A stretch of 64,000 bases of DNA from Heterocephalus glaber (GCF_000247695.1 NW_004624795.1:6267973-6331972), one strand, 5' to 3'; positions 1-10,784 are shown, numbered from the stretch's first letter. A program made the numbers and translations. The notes: generated by a model not told the origin, from the sequence alone.

Positions 1-26
1 TTTCTTTGATTTTAATTAATACTTTT

Positions 27-175
27 TTTTTTTGAGACAGGGTCTCGCTATATAGTTCAGGCTGGCCTTGAACTCACTATGGACCCCAGGCTGGCCTCGA
101 ACTCACGGTGAGCCTCATGCCTCAGCCCTCTGAGTGCTGGGACAACAGGTGGGCGCCATCATGCCCAGCAGACTT
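27..175 (-). repeat. B1-type SINE, antisense
   Basis: A T-rich start (poly-A complement) is followed by gagacagggtctcgctatat and runs to the complement of the B1 head near 172. The internal 'gttcaggctggccttgaactcac' type segment occurs twice, the duplicated form common to B1 copies in this window. Diverged and inactive. Confidence 0.85.
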
Positions 176-214
176 TATGTTTTAGAGTAGTATTTAGGTT
201 TGCAGAAACATTGA

Positions 215-406
215 ACAGAGTGTAGTGGTCCATGCCTGTAACCCCAGCACTCTGGGAGGCTGAGGCAGGTGAATTGCAAGTTTGAGCCCAGCCCGAGCAA
301 CATAGCAGGTTAACAAGACTGTCTCATAATAAAAATTGTAAAAGGGCCAGGCAGTTAGCTCAGAGCAAAGGCCCTGATGTTCAATCTTCAAGTACAAAAA
401 AAAAAG
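215..406 (+). repeat. B1-dID composite SINE
   Basis: The B1 left half (cctgtaaccccagcactctg) is fused through an A-rich linker to an ID-like right half (gttagctcagag) with a terminal A-tail. This fused form is typical of non-muroid rodents. Confidence 0.8.
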
Positions 407-442
407 TTTTTAAAGGAAAGGCAGGAAGAAAAAAAAGAAAGA

Positions 443-515
443 GGGCCAGTGATGTAGCTCAGGGGCACCATGCCTGGCAAGCACAAGGTCCTGAGTTCGA
501 TCCCCAGTACTGGGA
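443..515 (+). repeat. ID-type SINE
   Basis: tRNA-derived SINE with A box (gatgtagctcagg) and B box (gagttcgatccccag), ending in an A-rich tail. It is not a functional tRNA gene because no cloverleaf can close. Confidence 0.85.
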
Positions 516-548
516 AAAGAAAAAGAAAGAAAGAAAAAGAGAGAGAAA

Positions 549-645
549 GGGCCAGTTGTGGCGGCACACACCTGTAATCCCTACCACCTGGGAGGCTGAG
601 GAAGGAGGATACCTACAAGTTCGAGGCCTCTTCGAAAAAACAAGA
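549..645 (+). repeat. B1-type SINE, degenerate
   Basis: It begins gggccagttgtggcggcaca and carries cctgtaatccctaccacctg. The 3' half is degraded before an A-rich end. Confidence 0.75.
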
Positions 646-696
646 GGAAAGGAAAGGAAAAAAAGCTGTACTGTGTTCTTCCCAATCACAGGCATG

Positions 697-701
697 CACA
701 C

Positions 702-738
<37 letters not shown>
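697..738. repeat. (CA)n microsatellite
   Basis: About 21 CA dinucleotides with one CG interruption near 705. It is likely to vary in length between individuals. Confidence 0.97.
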
Positions 739-742
<4 letters not shown>

Positions 743-1349
743 CTGTAGGAAGCCGGCCGAAACAGCTCCAAACTGACCATGTCAAGAGAGGTCCGGAGAT
801 GCTGAGCTGCTCAGGAAGCCTACAAGTCATCTACACTGTCGCCGTGGCCCTGGTCACCCCCACAGCCCCACCTCAGGGCTCCTGGCCCCCACTCAGCTCA
901 GCCACACACAGCGATCCCTCTTGGCTGGAAGCAACCAAAGCCCAGCTCAAACTAACGGAAGCCTGAGGAGAAGTGCAGAGGCCACAGGAGCGGCAGGACT
1001 CGGGCCTGGCCCTTTGAGAAGGAAGCTCTAGGCAGCCTTTATCTCCAAGGAACCCGAGATCCTGACTGCGCCTTTTAGCTTTGGTTGTTGGGGATTTGCC
1101 TTGGCCTAGGAGGCTGCTACCTCCCAGGTACACAAATACAGAGAAATGCAGATGGCTTCCCACCTTCTCCTCCCCTCTTATGCCTCTTCCTGTTTAGGGT
1201 ACGGTTACCCATCTAACCCCTGCTAAATCTGCTTTTTTTGTTTGTTGGTTTGGTTTGGTTTGCTTGTTAAGAGTAGGAAAATTTGGGGGGTGGGTATAGG
1301 AATAGCTCCCGGGAGGTAGGAGGGGTCCCAAATGGGTTTCCCTTACCTT
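739..1349. other. Unique intergenic sequence
   Basis: No repeat or gene was recognised. The short open frames on both strands show no protein resemblance, and I see no splice-site pairs that would join them. Confidence 0.5.
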
Positions 1350-1486
1350 GAGACAGGATCTGGCTATGTAGTTCAGGCTGGCCTTGAACTCACTATGGAG
1401 CCCAGGCTGGTCTTGAACTCACAGAGATCCTCCTGTCTCAGCCTCCCAAGTGCTGGGACGACAGGCATGCACTACTACGCCCAGCT
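1350..1486 (-). repeat. B1-type SINE, antisense
   Basis: Near full length, running from gagacaggatctggctatgt to the complement of the B1 head (gcccagct). The central segment is duplicated as in other B1 copies here. The flanks 1487-2048 hold nothing I can identify. Confidence 0.88.
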
Positions 1487-2048
1487 CAGTGGAGCTGTCT
1501 TGTAGGGAGGGCCTGCTCCAGCTGGCTCCAGTTTACTGCCAAGGGCTGGGCACACTCTGATCCAGGGCTTCATGGACACAGAGGCAAGGCTGAGGTCTCC
1601 CGACCCTACCAGGCCAGTTCTTCCCCACCTGAAAAGCCAGCCAGCCTCTCACCACGCCTGCCTTCCTTTCTCTGTCCCTTCAAGTCCCAAACTGCGTCAG
1701 ATTTATCCAGCATGGGAAGGCTTAACTGCAAAAGAGAGCAAACGCCAATCCTCCATTCAGGACAATGCAGGAGCCCACAGGGCCCCCCATGTGTGCCTCT
1801 GGTGTGAGAATTATTCTGAGCTGGAGATGATTGAGCCGAAGGAGACCAGGGCAACTGGGAGCTCAGGAGTTTTGCAGGTTTCCCAGGGCACACAGAGCCT
1901 TGTTTACACGACCTATATTAAGGGTGGAATAGCATTGTGTCTAAGAAAACAACACACAATTCTTAGTTTTAAAATACTGCGATTGGGTGGGTGGTAAATG
2001 CCTGGAGTTCTGCGTTCTGGGAGGTAGAAGAATCAAAAAGTCTGAGCC

Positions 2049-2432
2049 TAGCCAGGCGTGGTGGTACTCACCTGTGGTTCCAGCCCTTGGGAGGCTGAGG
2101 CAGGAGGATTGCTGTGAGTTCAAGGCCAGCCTTGGCTACATTGTGAGTTCAAGGCTAACCTGAACTATATAGTGAGACCCTGACTTAAAAACAATAAATG
2201 AGTCCAGCTTGGGCAGCTTAGCAACTTATTGAGAACCTACCTCAAAAGAAAAAAAAATGTTTAAAGGGTTGGGGATGTAGCTCAGTGTTTTGTTTGTTTG
2301 GGTTTTTTTGGTACCAGGGATCAAACTCGGGTCCTTGAGCTCGAGAGGCAGGCAGCAGAAACACTGAGCTAAATCCCCGGCCCTATAGCTCAGTGTGAAG
2401 ACCCTGGGTTCAATCCCAGCACTGGAAAAAAG
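2049..2432 (+). repeat. B1-dID interrupted by a nested antisense ID
   Basis: The B1 half lies at 2049-2200 and the ID-like half resumes at about 2265-2287 and 2386-2432. Between these, 2288-2385 is a stand-alone antisense ID (ggtaccagggatcaaactcg to ccccggccct). The 10-base word tagctcagtg flanks it at 2278-2287 and 2386-2395, a target-site duplication. The composite is therefore older than the ID family. Confidence 0.88.
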
Positions 2433-2452
2433 AGGAGAGGGAGGTTTTATTA

Positions 2453-2744
2453 CCGGGTGCTGTGGCTCATGTCTCTAATCCCAGTTACACAGGTGGTTGA
2501 CGCAGGAGGATGGCAAGTTTGAGCGGAGCCTGGGTAACTTAGTGAGTCTTAAAAACAAAAAGCACTGGGCCAGGGATTTCGCTCAGTGGTTCCCCCGCCT
2601 CGCAAGTGCAAGGATCCAAGTTCAATCCCCAGTACCAAAAACAAACAAACAAACAAAAACCCAAAAAGCACTATGGTGGAGCTCAGTGATAGAGTGCCTG
2701 CCTGGCATGCGTGAGCCCTGAGTTCAGTGCCCAGTACTGAAAAG
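2453..2744 (+). repeat. B1 fragment followed by two ID SINEs
   Basis: A B1-type left half lies at 2453-2558. One ID lies at 2569-2640 (gggccagggatttcgctcag to the AAAC-rich tail). A second, more diverged ID lies at 2668-2744 (gtggagctcagtgatagagt). Confidence 0.8.
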
Positions 2745-2779
2745 TAAATCACTGCTAAAAAGCGCTGTGGTCATTTGTG

Positions 2780-3045
2780 GCCCCAGCGAGAGGCACCTTG
2801 TTGCTGGCAGCTCTTGCCTCCAGGTGGAGGGCCACCGCTGGATCCAGTGCCTGTGCCCGAAGGCTAAGTGGCTGTGGCAGTTTCTTAAATGAGATGACAA
2901 CACAGGTTGCCCTGGTGATCGATTCCACCTTTCTGGACATTTCTCTGTAGCACACGATGCTATTTGGTATCATTTCACCCACGGCAGAGCATCCTTCAAA
3001 ATCGTCCATCCTCTCTAACATGACAGACAGCTGAGTTAGGGAGAA
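2780..3045 (-). mobile_element. Tigger-like (pogo/TcMar) DNA transposon fossil
   Basis: The stretch matches the internal 3' part of Tigger1-type elements as I remember them: a gtggctgtggcagtttctta block, then tttctctgtagcacacgatg, then catttcacccacggcagagc and ccttcaaaatcgtccatcct in the same order and spacing. Neither terminal inverted repeat is visible, so this is an internal fragment. The minus strand, which is the transposase direction, has stayed open for over 100 codons across the fragment and its flank. That probably reflects chance or low decay rather than function. The family was active early in placental evolution. Confidence 0.75.
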
Positions 3046-3278
3046 ATAGTCTAGGCAGTCAGACAGGGGGAGGCCCTCGAGGGATGAGAACACACACAAC
3101 TAGGCAGTCAGACTGGTTGGAGGCGCACGTGTCAAAGGCCGGGCCTTGGATAAAGAGGAACACCAGGCCTGTATGCCTCCCCAGGGGATGAGCAATAAAT
3201 TAAAGATTAGACTGTAACTGGTATCACCTGGTTCAATAAAGTCGCGATAGACATCAGCTACCCAGAAACCACTCTTAA

Positions 3279-3553
3279 ATTAGCCTTGGTTCTGCATGCC
3301 TGGAATCCCAGTACTCGGGAGGCTGAGTCAGGTGGACCCTGTCTCAAAAAAAACAACAAAAAGGGGAAGGGGCCTGAAATAGCATGCTGTGCAGGTTATA
3401 GTTAAGTAAAGAGGCAAAGACTTCAAGGAATACTAGTTTTTGTTTGGTTTTTTGAGAACAGGTCTCACTGTGTAGTTCAAGATGCACAGCAACCCTCCTG
3501 CCTCAGCCTCCTGAGTGCTGGGATGACAGGCATGCACCACCACACCCGCCTGG
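3279..3553. repeat. Two B1-type SINE fragments
   Basis: A short plus-strand B1 lies at 3279-3358 (tggaatcccagtactcggga to tctcaaaaaa) and a minus-strand B1 at 3437-3553 (gagaacaggtctcactgtgt). The segment 3554-3938 is unique and holds nothing I can name. Confidence 0.8.
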
Positions 3554-3938
3554 CTCTGGCTTTTGATTAGAGAGTCATTCACGAGGGCTTCCTTTTGCTT
3601 GTGCAAGGAGAGGCCCATGTAGGGTTAGGAACTGACCTTATTTCTACATTGCGTCTGGGCTCCGGCCTCAGGAGGAGAGGAGGGCGTGGCCAGCAGGTGG
3701 AGCGGTCGGAATTCGAAGGCGCCATCTTCCTCCTCTCCTGGAAGGACAAAAGCGGTCCTGGAGGGAAGACTTCAGGCCTCTCCCTTGTCAGCTCCAAAGG
3801 AATCTCCTGCAAGCCCACCGACCAGCCTTGGTCGCCTGCCTGTAGTTTGGCTCCGTTGCTCTTGAGATCCCCAGTTGTTCTCCCCCTGTCTTGTCACTGT
3901 CTAAACATGGCCCAGCCTGCGTCAGAGCCACTTGCTTC

Positions 3939-4080
3939 AGCCAGGCGTGGTGGCGCACACCTGTCATCCCAGCACTCGAGAGGCTGAGGCAGGAGGATCA
4001 TGAGTTGGAGGCCAGCCTGGGCTACACAGTGAGTTCAAGGCCAACCCGACCTGCAAAGTGAGACCCTGTCTAAAAAAAGG
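3939..4080 (+). repeat. B1-type SINE, full length
   Basis: Well-preserved B1 from gccaggcgtggtggcgcaca to gagaccctgtctaaaaaaag. The second segment (gagttcaaggccaa) is duplicated inside it. Confidence 0.92.
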
Positions 4081-4239
4081 TAAATTGTTGTCTTCATCTT
4101 GCTGTCACACCTATAACTAACTTATAAAGGTTTCCTCCAGCTGCCCCTTCATGCCCCTGAATGGCTTTGTCTGGGATTGCCCTGTTCATGAGTCAATGAG
4201 TAAGCAAATAATGCATTCTTTTTTTTCTTTTTCTTTTCC

Positions 4240-4457
4240 TTTTTTTGAGACAGGGTCTTGTTATGTATCCTGGGCTGGTCTCGGACTCCTGACAATCCTC
4301 CTGCCTCGGCCTCCTGAGTGCTGGGATTACAAGCATGTCCCACCATGCCTGGCTGCATGGGTTTTTGTTTTGTTTTGTTTTTTTGTACCGGGATCAAACT
4401 CGGGACCTTGTGCTTACAAGGCGGCCGTGGCACCACTGAACTCAATCCCTAGCCCTG
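4240..4457 (-). repeat. Antisense B1 with adjacent antisense ID
   Basis: The B1 complement at 4240-4355 is followed by an ID complement at 4379-4457 (gtaccgggatcaaactcggg). The near-identical words tgcatgggt and tgcacgggt flank the ID and look like its target-site duplication. The segment 4458-4849 is unique. Confidence 0.85.
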
Positions 4458-4849
4458 CACGGGTATTGTGATGTGGCCAATTTACCCTTTCTCAAGGCTG
4501 CCCCAGAGAAGCAGCCCTCGGGACTCACACCCAAGAAGGCACTGGAGCGCTTCTGCTTCTGAACCTCAAGCCACCCAGCCTGGGCAGTTCTGGCTCAGGG
4601 TTGAATGGGGTCCCGTGCATCCTTACCACCTGCTGCTAACTCAGAGCTTGGCTGGGATTCTGAGCCCTGGCATCCAGAGCCTCTGGGTCCTGGTGACAGT
4701 TTCCATGGAGTTCACAGAAGGGACAGGGACAATCCCGGAAGAGCAGAGAAACAAATGCTGGCCTTGGCCACACCAAACACCTCTGGCGCAGAGCGACCGC
4801 TTTGGCTGAGCAGAAAGACCAGAGCACCTGCCGGATGGCACTTCTGCAG

Positions 4850-4920
4850 CCTGCCTTGGGAGGATTGCTGAGGGCTCAAGGCAGCCTGGGCTACATAGCG
4901 AGATCCTATGTCAAAAAACC
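4850..4920 (+). repeat. B1 3' fragment
   Basis: Only the 3' half remains (cctgggctacatagcgagat to an A-run). It is 5'-truncated. The segment 4921-5203 is unique. Confidence 0.7.
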
Positions 4921-5203
4921 AGAAAAATTCATATAATAGAATGTGTGCCTGTGGTGTCGAGGGGTGGGAGCTGGCTGGGCTGCGTGGATGGAGGTGATGA
5001 AGCGAGTCTAGGCCAGGGAGGGCTTTGCGGATGCAGGTGATGAAACGCCATGAACTGGAGGATGATGGACTCCATCAGACCCCCCATCCCCCAAGTGTGA
5101 AAATGCAGGGAGGGCAACAGAAAGCCAGCAGCCTCTCCTGCCTGTCCCCAAGGGGAGAGCATGGGTCCCAGTCCCACATGGTAAGGAGTCGCCCGGAACT
5201 CTT

Positions 5204-5295
5204 TTTCTTTTTTTTTTTTGGTGCCAGGAATCGATCTTGGGTCCTTGCCCTTACGCAGCAGGCGGTGAAACCACTGAGCTACATCCCCGGCCCTA
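5204..5295 (-). repeat. ID-type SINE, antisense
   Basis: Long T-run, then ggtgccaggaatcgatcttg, then acgcagcaggcggtgaaacc, which marks the 'GCTGCGCAAG' subfamily, then ctacatccccggccct. Confidence 0.9.
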
Positions 5296-5766
5296 GCCCG
5301 ACAACTCTTAAAACCTTCTCACTTTTTTTTCTTTTTCTGAAGATAGGAGACAAAGGCAAATATCACCTTCATTTCCCAAACTGACGTTGAGGCCGCCAAG
5401 CTTAAAACCTTTGATTTTGGAATGAATTCAAGTCCAAAGATGCGAATGGAGTCCGACTTTGTATCCAGCCAGGCATGAATCACAGGGCAGATGGTGGGGC
5501 GTGGGGAGCAGAGCTGGGCTGAGCAGGGGGGCTGCCGGTTCTGCTTTCTGTCCACTGTGACCCCGCAGATTCAGGCAGGGGAGAGGCAGGGCGGCATCAG
5601 GTCCCAGGGGATGGGGTAGGGGAGACAGAATCCCTTCTTGCTTTGTAACAAAACGGACATTTCTGGTCCTTTCAATCACCCGTGGCCCTCTAGGTTGGAT
5701 TTCTGTCACTTGCAATCAAAAGAATCCTGACTGCTAGAAGCATTGTGGGGGCTCAGGAATCTGTTT

Positions 5767-5829
5767 CCTTCCTTCCTTCCTTCCTTCTTCCTTCCTTCCT
5801 TTCTTTTTTCTCTTCTCTTCTCTTCTTCT

Positions 5830-5875
<46 letters not shown>
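5767..5875. repeat. Pyrimidine-rich microsatellite, (TTCC)n and (CT)n
   Basis: A run of TTCC repeats grades into TCTTC repeats and then a pure CT run of about 20 units ending near 5875. Such polypurine/polypyrimidine tracts can form triplex DNA, but here it looks like ordinary repeat expansion next to a SINE. Confidence 0.95.
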
Positions 5876-5879
<4 letters not shown>

Positions 5880-6056
5880 TTTTTGCAGTGCTGGAGATTT
5901 GATTCTTTTTTCTAAGCTACATCCCCAGCTCTTTTTTACCTTTTTTAAAATTTTGAGGCAGTCACTAAATTGCCCAGCCTGGGCTTAAACTTGAGATCCT
6001 CCTGCCTCAGCTTCCCAGAGTGCTGGGATTCCGGGTGTGTGCTACCGCATCTGGCT
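5876..6056 (-). repeat. B1-dID composite SINE, antisense
   Basis: The ID half complement (gcagtgctggagatttgatt, then ctacatccccagct) precedes the B1 half complement ending ctaccgcatctggct. It is strongly diverged. Confidence 0.75.
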
Positions 6057-6660
6057 CAATTTAAAGTTTTTAGGCTGTGGACAAGAGGTGACAGTCAGAC
6101 CGCAGAAAGATTGGCCACCTGAAGAATTGGGGTCCATATACCTTGCCCATTCCCTCAGGAAAACTTCTTGCTTCCTATGCTAAACTCGATTTTGCATTTT
6201 GCTTTAGCTTCCAATACTTGTCTGCACATGCCCTGTGCTTTCACGGGTGGCTGAAAATACTCTATGACGTGACAACCTTCACAAAAGTCAATAACAAGCA
6301 CACTGTGTCAAAACCCAGGACATAAATATAAATAAAATCACATCGGGTTTCCTGCTGGTTGCTGAAGCAGACATTAAGGAAGTCTTATCTTCAGCAGTAC
6401 ATTTAGAATTCCCTGTCATAGAAAATTATCTTTAAATGATAGCTCAGAAAAGAAATATAAAAAGCCCTCATGCCATTTATTATTAATGTAATTTATGTTA
6501 CATCTCTCAGTGGAATGCAGAAAATATGCCAATAAATTAGTTCAGAAATGATACAAAATTAAATATGAATGCAGTGCTCAAACAAGTGCCAATTACACTG
6601 CAGCAGACTTGTAAATATTTTCATAAGCAAATCCTGCTCCATATTCGGGTAGCACTGTGG
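6057..6660. other. Repeat-free AT-rich block
   Basis: About 600 bases of AT-rich, non-repetitive sequence lie between SINEs in an otherwise GC-balanced region. No open frame of interest is present. Tracts such as gtaaatattttcataa and ttattattaatgtaattta resemble forkhead or homeobox-type AT-rich sites. It could be a conserved regulatory element, but I cannot compare species here. Confidence 0.4.
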
Positions 6661-6756
6661 ACCAAGAAAAAAAAAATCATTGTACAGAAATCTGGGTACA
6701 TTTCCCAGTTTATAAATTGAATCTTCTGATTTTTAATTTTTAATAGATATGTATAT

Positions 6757-6947
6757 TTGGGGGGGGAACCGGGGATCAAACTCGGGACCTTGTGCTTGTG
6801 AGGCAGGCGGCAGAACCACTGAGCTAAATCCCCGGCCCTTAATATATATATATTTAAAGACAGAATTGTGCTATGTGGCCTAGGCTGGCCTGGAACTCTC
6901 AGCAATCCTCCTGCCTCAACCTCTCCAGGGATTACTGCACCCGGCTC
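6757..6947 (-). repeat. Antisense ID plus antisense B1 fragment
   Basis: The ID complement at 6757-6839 (accggggatcaaactcggga) is followed by a shortened B1 complement at 6855-6947. The following stretch 6948-7848 is unique, and I see no gene or repeat in it. Confidence 0.85.
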
Positions 6948-7848
6948 ACCCCCACGCATTGGTGACTGATTCATTTTCACTCAGTCTCCTGATTCAAATG
7001 CTAAATTGTGCCAGAAACATCTTGACAGATTTACCCCCAGAGTACATTTATCAGCTCATCCATTGGCCACTGACTAAGTTTAACCATCACATATCTGACG
7101 TAGGGTGGGACAAGGAGGACTTAGAACCACCTGGCAGAGGGAAACCAGGGGGGCAAAAGCTGCCAACAACTTCTGCCACTCTGTAGCTGGAAGGGAAGGG
7201 AGCCAGCCCTGCCTCACATGGTACCCTCGGTCTCCCATCGACTGAGAGGGTAGAAGGGGCCTCAGGCAGGAGTGTGCAGAACTCGGGTCGCCCAATGGCT
7301 CGGCTGGTTGGTCAGGGACCTGGGGACACCTGGGAAGGTTAGGGAAAAGGAAGGCGTAGACAGGGGACTCTGTGTTGAGTTAGGGTGATCACTGAGGACC
7401 GCCCAGGGCTGGAGCCAAGGCAGTGCCACCCAGGCCAGAGACAAACGGAGCCACAGTTTCAACAGAAGAAATAATGCATGCTGGGAGGCGGAAGTGGAGG
7501 ACCAAGAAAATGACATGTTCAAGAAATAGCCAAGAAAATGGCCCTCAGTCCCTACGGTGACCATTTGGCCCAGAAGCTCACCAGAAAACAATGAGCCAGC
7601 ACTTGAACTTCCCAAACCAGAAGCTCACACTTCAAAGGTGGCCTGTGTCCTTGAGGGTGCTGCCATTGGTGAGCAGGTTCCCCCCCGGTGACAGCCTGAG
7701 GTCTGGGCACCATGGAGAAGGGCTCAAATTCCACCCTGTCTGCAGGCTCCAAGTCAGTCCAGGATCTAAAAGACAGGTTTGGTCAGATGATAAGTGACAG
7801 ACACTTTGTTAGCAGAGTCATCTAACAAAGTTATGCTGCATAAGACCT

Positions 7849-8034
7849 TTTTTTTCTCTTGAGACGGGGTCTCGCTGTGTAGTCCAGGCTGGCCTTGAAC
7901 TTGTGGCAATTCTCCTGCCTCAGCCTCCCAAGTGCTGGGATTACATGTGTGCATCACCACGCCCAGGATCTTTTTTCTTTCTGGCAGTACTGGAGATAGA
8001 AACCAGGGCCTTCGCTGCAGACAGGCAGGTCTGC
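7849..8034 (-). repeat. Antisense B1 and ID fragment
   Basis: B1 complement at 7849-7968 (gagacggggtctcgctgtgt). A diverged ID complement head follows (gcagtactggagatagaaac) to about 8034, where L1-related sequence appears to begin. Confidence 0.7.
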
Positions 8035-9370
8035 GGACAGGGTCCCAAGGTCGCCAGTCGCACTGAAAACACTGAATCAGCCCGCACTCCGGCAGCAATC
8101 CACTGGACCCCCCCACACTCCTTTGGCCACTTCTCTGTACAGCCACCTGTTTCCACACTACAAAGACGCAGAGGACACTGGACCACCAGACTGCTGTACT
8201 GGAGCTAATCAAGTTCTCGGCATTTAAAGAATCCCTGCCCAGAGGTAGGGGCTTCTGAGCCGCTATCCCACTGCTCCTGGCCCAGAGGTAGGGGCTTCTG
8301 AGCCACCATCCCACTGCTCCTGGCCCAGAGGAAGGGGCTTCTGGGCTGCCTTCCATCCCACTGCTCCTGGTCCACAGGAAAGGGCTTCTGGGCCACCATC
8401 CATCCCGCTGCTCCCGGCCCCTGTCTCACCTCTCCCAGCTCAGAAGAAGTGAGCCGCGTGGGCGCCAACAGCACCGACCCCCCACCCCCGGTCAAAATGA
8501 GAAAACACATAAATAAGCCTCAAAACCAGACTTCCAGATCACCTACAGCAACCCCAAAGGGAAATGAGATGGAACACTCTGATACTCAACCACCTGGACC
8601 CACTGAACTGGCAACAAAAGGGGATCTGGAAAAAATGAAATCAGAAATAATTTCTCAGATAAGAGGAGAAACTGTGCTCCTAGTGCAAAACATGATTAAT
8701 AAATCTATAGAGGATCTGAGGAACATGATGGAATCCCAACATAGGAAACAAATGAAATCCATAAAACAGATGCAAATAGATTTCAAGGAGATGAAAAACT
8801 CCATTGAAAGTCTACACAGCAGAATGAGCCAATGTGAGGACAGAATTTCAGATATAGAAGATAAGATTGCAATTAGTGACCAGGAAAAGAAAAATTGTTT
8901 CAAAATTATAAGGGAACACGAGAAATCAATCCAGCAGCTGCTAGACAATGCAAAGAAGAATAACATAAGACTGATTGGAGTCAATGAAGAAACAGGAGAG
9001 AGTGCAGATGACATAAAAAAAACTCTTCACAGAAGTAATGGCAGAAAACGTCCCAAGCAGGGGAAAAGAGCTTGACATACAGATAAGTGAGGCATATAGG
9101 ACTCCAAATAGCCTTGGTCAAAAAAAATCTACACATAGGCATATAATTGTTAAGATTCCAGAAACTCAACAGAAGAACAAAGTTCTAGAAGCAGTTAGAG
9201 AAAAACAAATCACATACAAAGGAAAGCCCTTCAGAATCACAGCAGACTTCTCAATACAAACCCTCAAGGCAAGAAGAGCTTGGAGTGACATATTCCAAGC
9301 CCTAAAAGAAAACAGCCTCCAACCCAGATTGATGTACCCTGCAAAACTATCTTTCAAAATTGATGGAGAA
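8035..9370 (+). mobile_element. LINE-1 5' fragment: monomeric 5'UTR and broken ORF1
   Basis: About four tandem units of 43-48 bp fill 8233-8417, each containing ggggcttctg and cccactgctcctgg or close variants. ORF1 begins at 8497, reading MRKHINKPQNQTS; the same frame is open upstream to 8449. The protein has the L1 ORF1p layout: a polar N-terminus, a long coiled-coil region rich in heptad I/L/M positions, then the RNA-recognition part (NIRLIGVNEE). A frameshift near 9040-9075 moves the rest (HIIVKIPE, AKLSFKIDGE) into another frame, and a SINE cuts the element off near 9370. ORF2 and the 3' end are missing. It cannot be active. The part 8035-8230 is assigned to the L1 5' UTR only by position. 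Confidence 0.85.
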
Positions 9371-9557
9371 ACCAGGGCCTTTGCACTGAGTTACACTGAT
9401 GACCTTTTTATTTATTTTTAAATTTTGGGGGCCTTTTTTTTTGAGACAAGGTCTCACTAAGTCACTAAATCCCTCAGACTGGGCTCCAGCTTGTGAACCT
9501 CCTGCCTCAGCTTCCCAGAATGCTGGGATTGCAGATGTGCACAATCATGCCCAGCTA
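9371..9557 (-). repeat. B1-dID composite SINE, antisense
   Basis: The ID half complement (ccagggcctttgcactgagt) is joined through a T-rich linker to the B1 half complement (gagacaaggtctcactaagt). It truncates the L1 ORF1 immediately upstream, so it inserted after the L1. Confidence 0.8.
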
Positions 9558-9593
9558 AAATGAGTCCTTTTAGAAGGAGAAAGAATGGTTTGG

Positions 9594-9670
9594 GGCAGGG
9601 AATGTAGCTCAGTGGTGCCACACCTGCTGTCAAGTGCAAGGTCCTGAGTTCGATTCCCAGTACAAAAAAA
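9594..9670 (+). repeat. ID-type SINE
   Basis: aatgtagctcagtggtgcca to gagttcgattcccagtac, then an A-tail. Confidence 0.88.
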
Positions 9671-9932
9671 TGGTTTGCCTGGCAAATGTCTCACTGGGAG
9701 GGATCCAGGACCCTCCCATCATATGCCACCCTCTCCACATCTGCTGAGAGGAAACCCAGAAGGAATCATGCTGAGAGCCTGGGACAGGGAAGCCAAAGGG
9801 TAAAACGCCTCAAGGCTGGGTGGAGGAGGAGTATGGGTGGAGAACCAGAGAAGGCCTCATGCTCCTGGGCGGGGCTCAGAGGAAGAGGTGAAGTTTTCCC
9901 AGGCGATCTGACAGCTCTGATGAGTCCTTTGT

Positions 9933-10050
9933 CCAGGCACACACCTGCAATCCCAGCATCCGGGAGGCTGAGGCAAGACGATTGCCACAGGTTCAAGCCC
10001 ACCCTAACTACCTAGGGAGATCCTGTCTCAAAAAACCAAAATAAATAAAT
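9933..10050 (+). repeat. B1-type SINE
   Basis: The 5' end is clipped. It holds cctgcaatcccagcatccgg and gatcctgtctcaaaaaacc, followed by a simple AAAT-rich tail. Confidence 0.85.
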
Positions 10051-10226
10051 AAAACAATAATTTTAAAGTTTAAAAAAATAACACATAAGGGACATGCTGT
10101 AAAAAATGACCCCCGCTCCTGCCAGAGTGCTCAATGCCCTGTGGTGGAAATTTAAAAACCAGAAGCTGCGCTCAGTTGAAATTGCCTCTGTCCCTTATTT
10201 GTCTTGTTTATTTTGTTGTCTAATTT

Positions 10227-10310
10227 TTTTTTTTCTGGTACTAGGAATTGAACTCAGGACCTTGCTCTTGCCAGCCAGATGCAGTGCCACTGAGCTACAT
10301 CCCAGCTACA
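10227..10310 (-). repeat. ID-type SINE, antisense
   Basis: T-run, ggtactaggaattgaactca, then ccactgagctacatcccagc. The segment 10311-10784 is unique, GC-rich sequence in which I recognise nothing. Confidence 0.88.
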
Positions 10311-10784
10311 TTGTCTAATATTTCAACCTCTTAATAGGGCTCCCAATACACTGTCCAGGTCAGAAAAGAGGATGTAACAAACACATGCAATAAATCCCGC
10401 ACTTTTAATGTCAGGACGTGGGAGTTTTAGGGACAAAACTTCTGCCCCTCCCCATCCACTTCCTGAGCAAGGTTGGTGTGAGGGGCTCTGCACCCAGCTG
10501 TGCCCTGGTCCTGGCCTGAGAGGCACAAGGAGTGGAGTTGGCACTGACGCCCAAAGCCTGGAGCTCTCAGCACCTGGGGGCCCAGCCACCTTCCTGGGGT
10601 CTCTGTGCCCTCCCGCCCAGCCTCCCTGCCTCAGCCTCCTGTTCGGGCAGTGTAGGGAACAATTGTTAACCTGAGGCTGTGGATTCCTGGCCCGTGGGTG
10701 CCATAGACTCGGCTGTCTGGGTATTGATCTCCTCCTACCCTAATAAAACACCCCTGAAATGGCCATCAGAAAAAAGGGAAGGCC

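Noticed and set aside
443..515. tRNA-gene-like A and B boxes in many places
   Set aside because: They belong to ID SINEs with A-tails and target-site duplications. The acceptor stems do not pair, so they are not tRNA genes.
693..738. CRISPR-like or other structured array
   Set aside because: It is a plain CA microsatellite. Nothing prokaryotic is present in the window.
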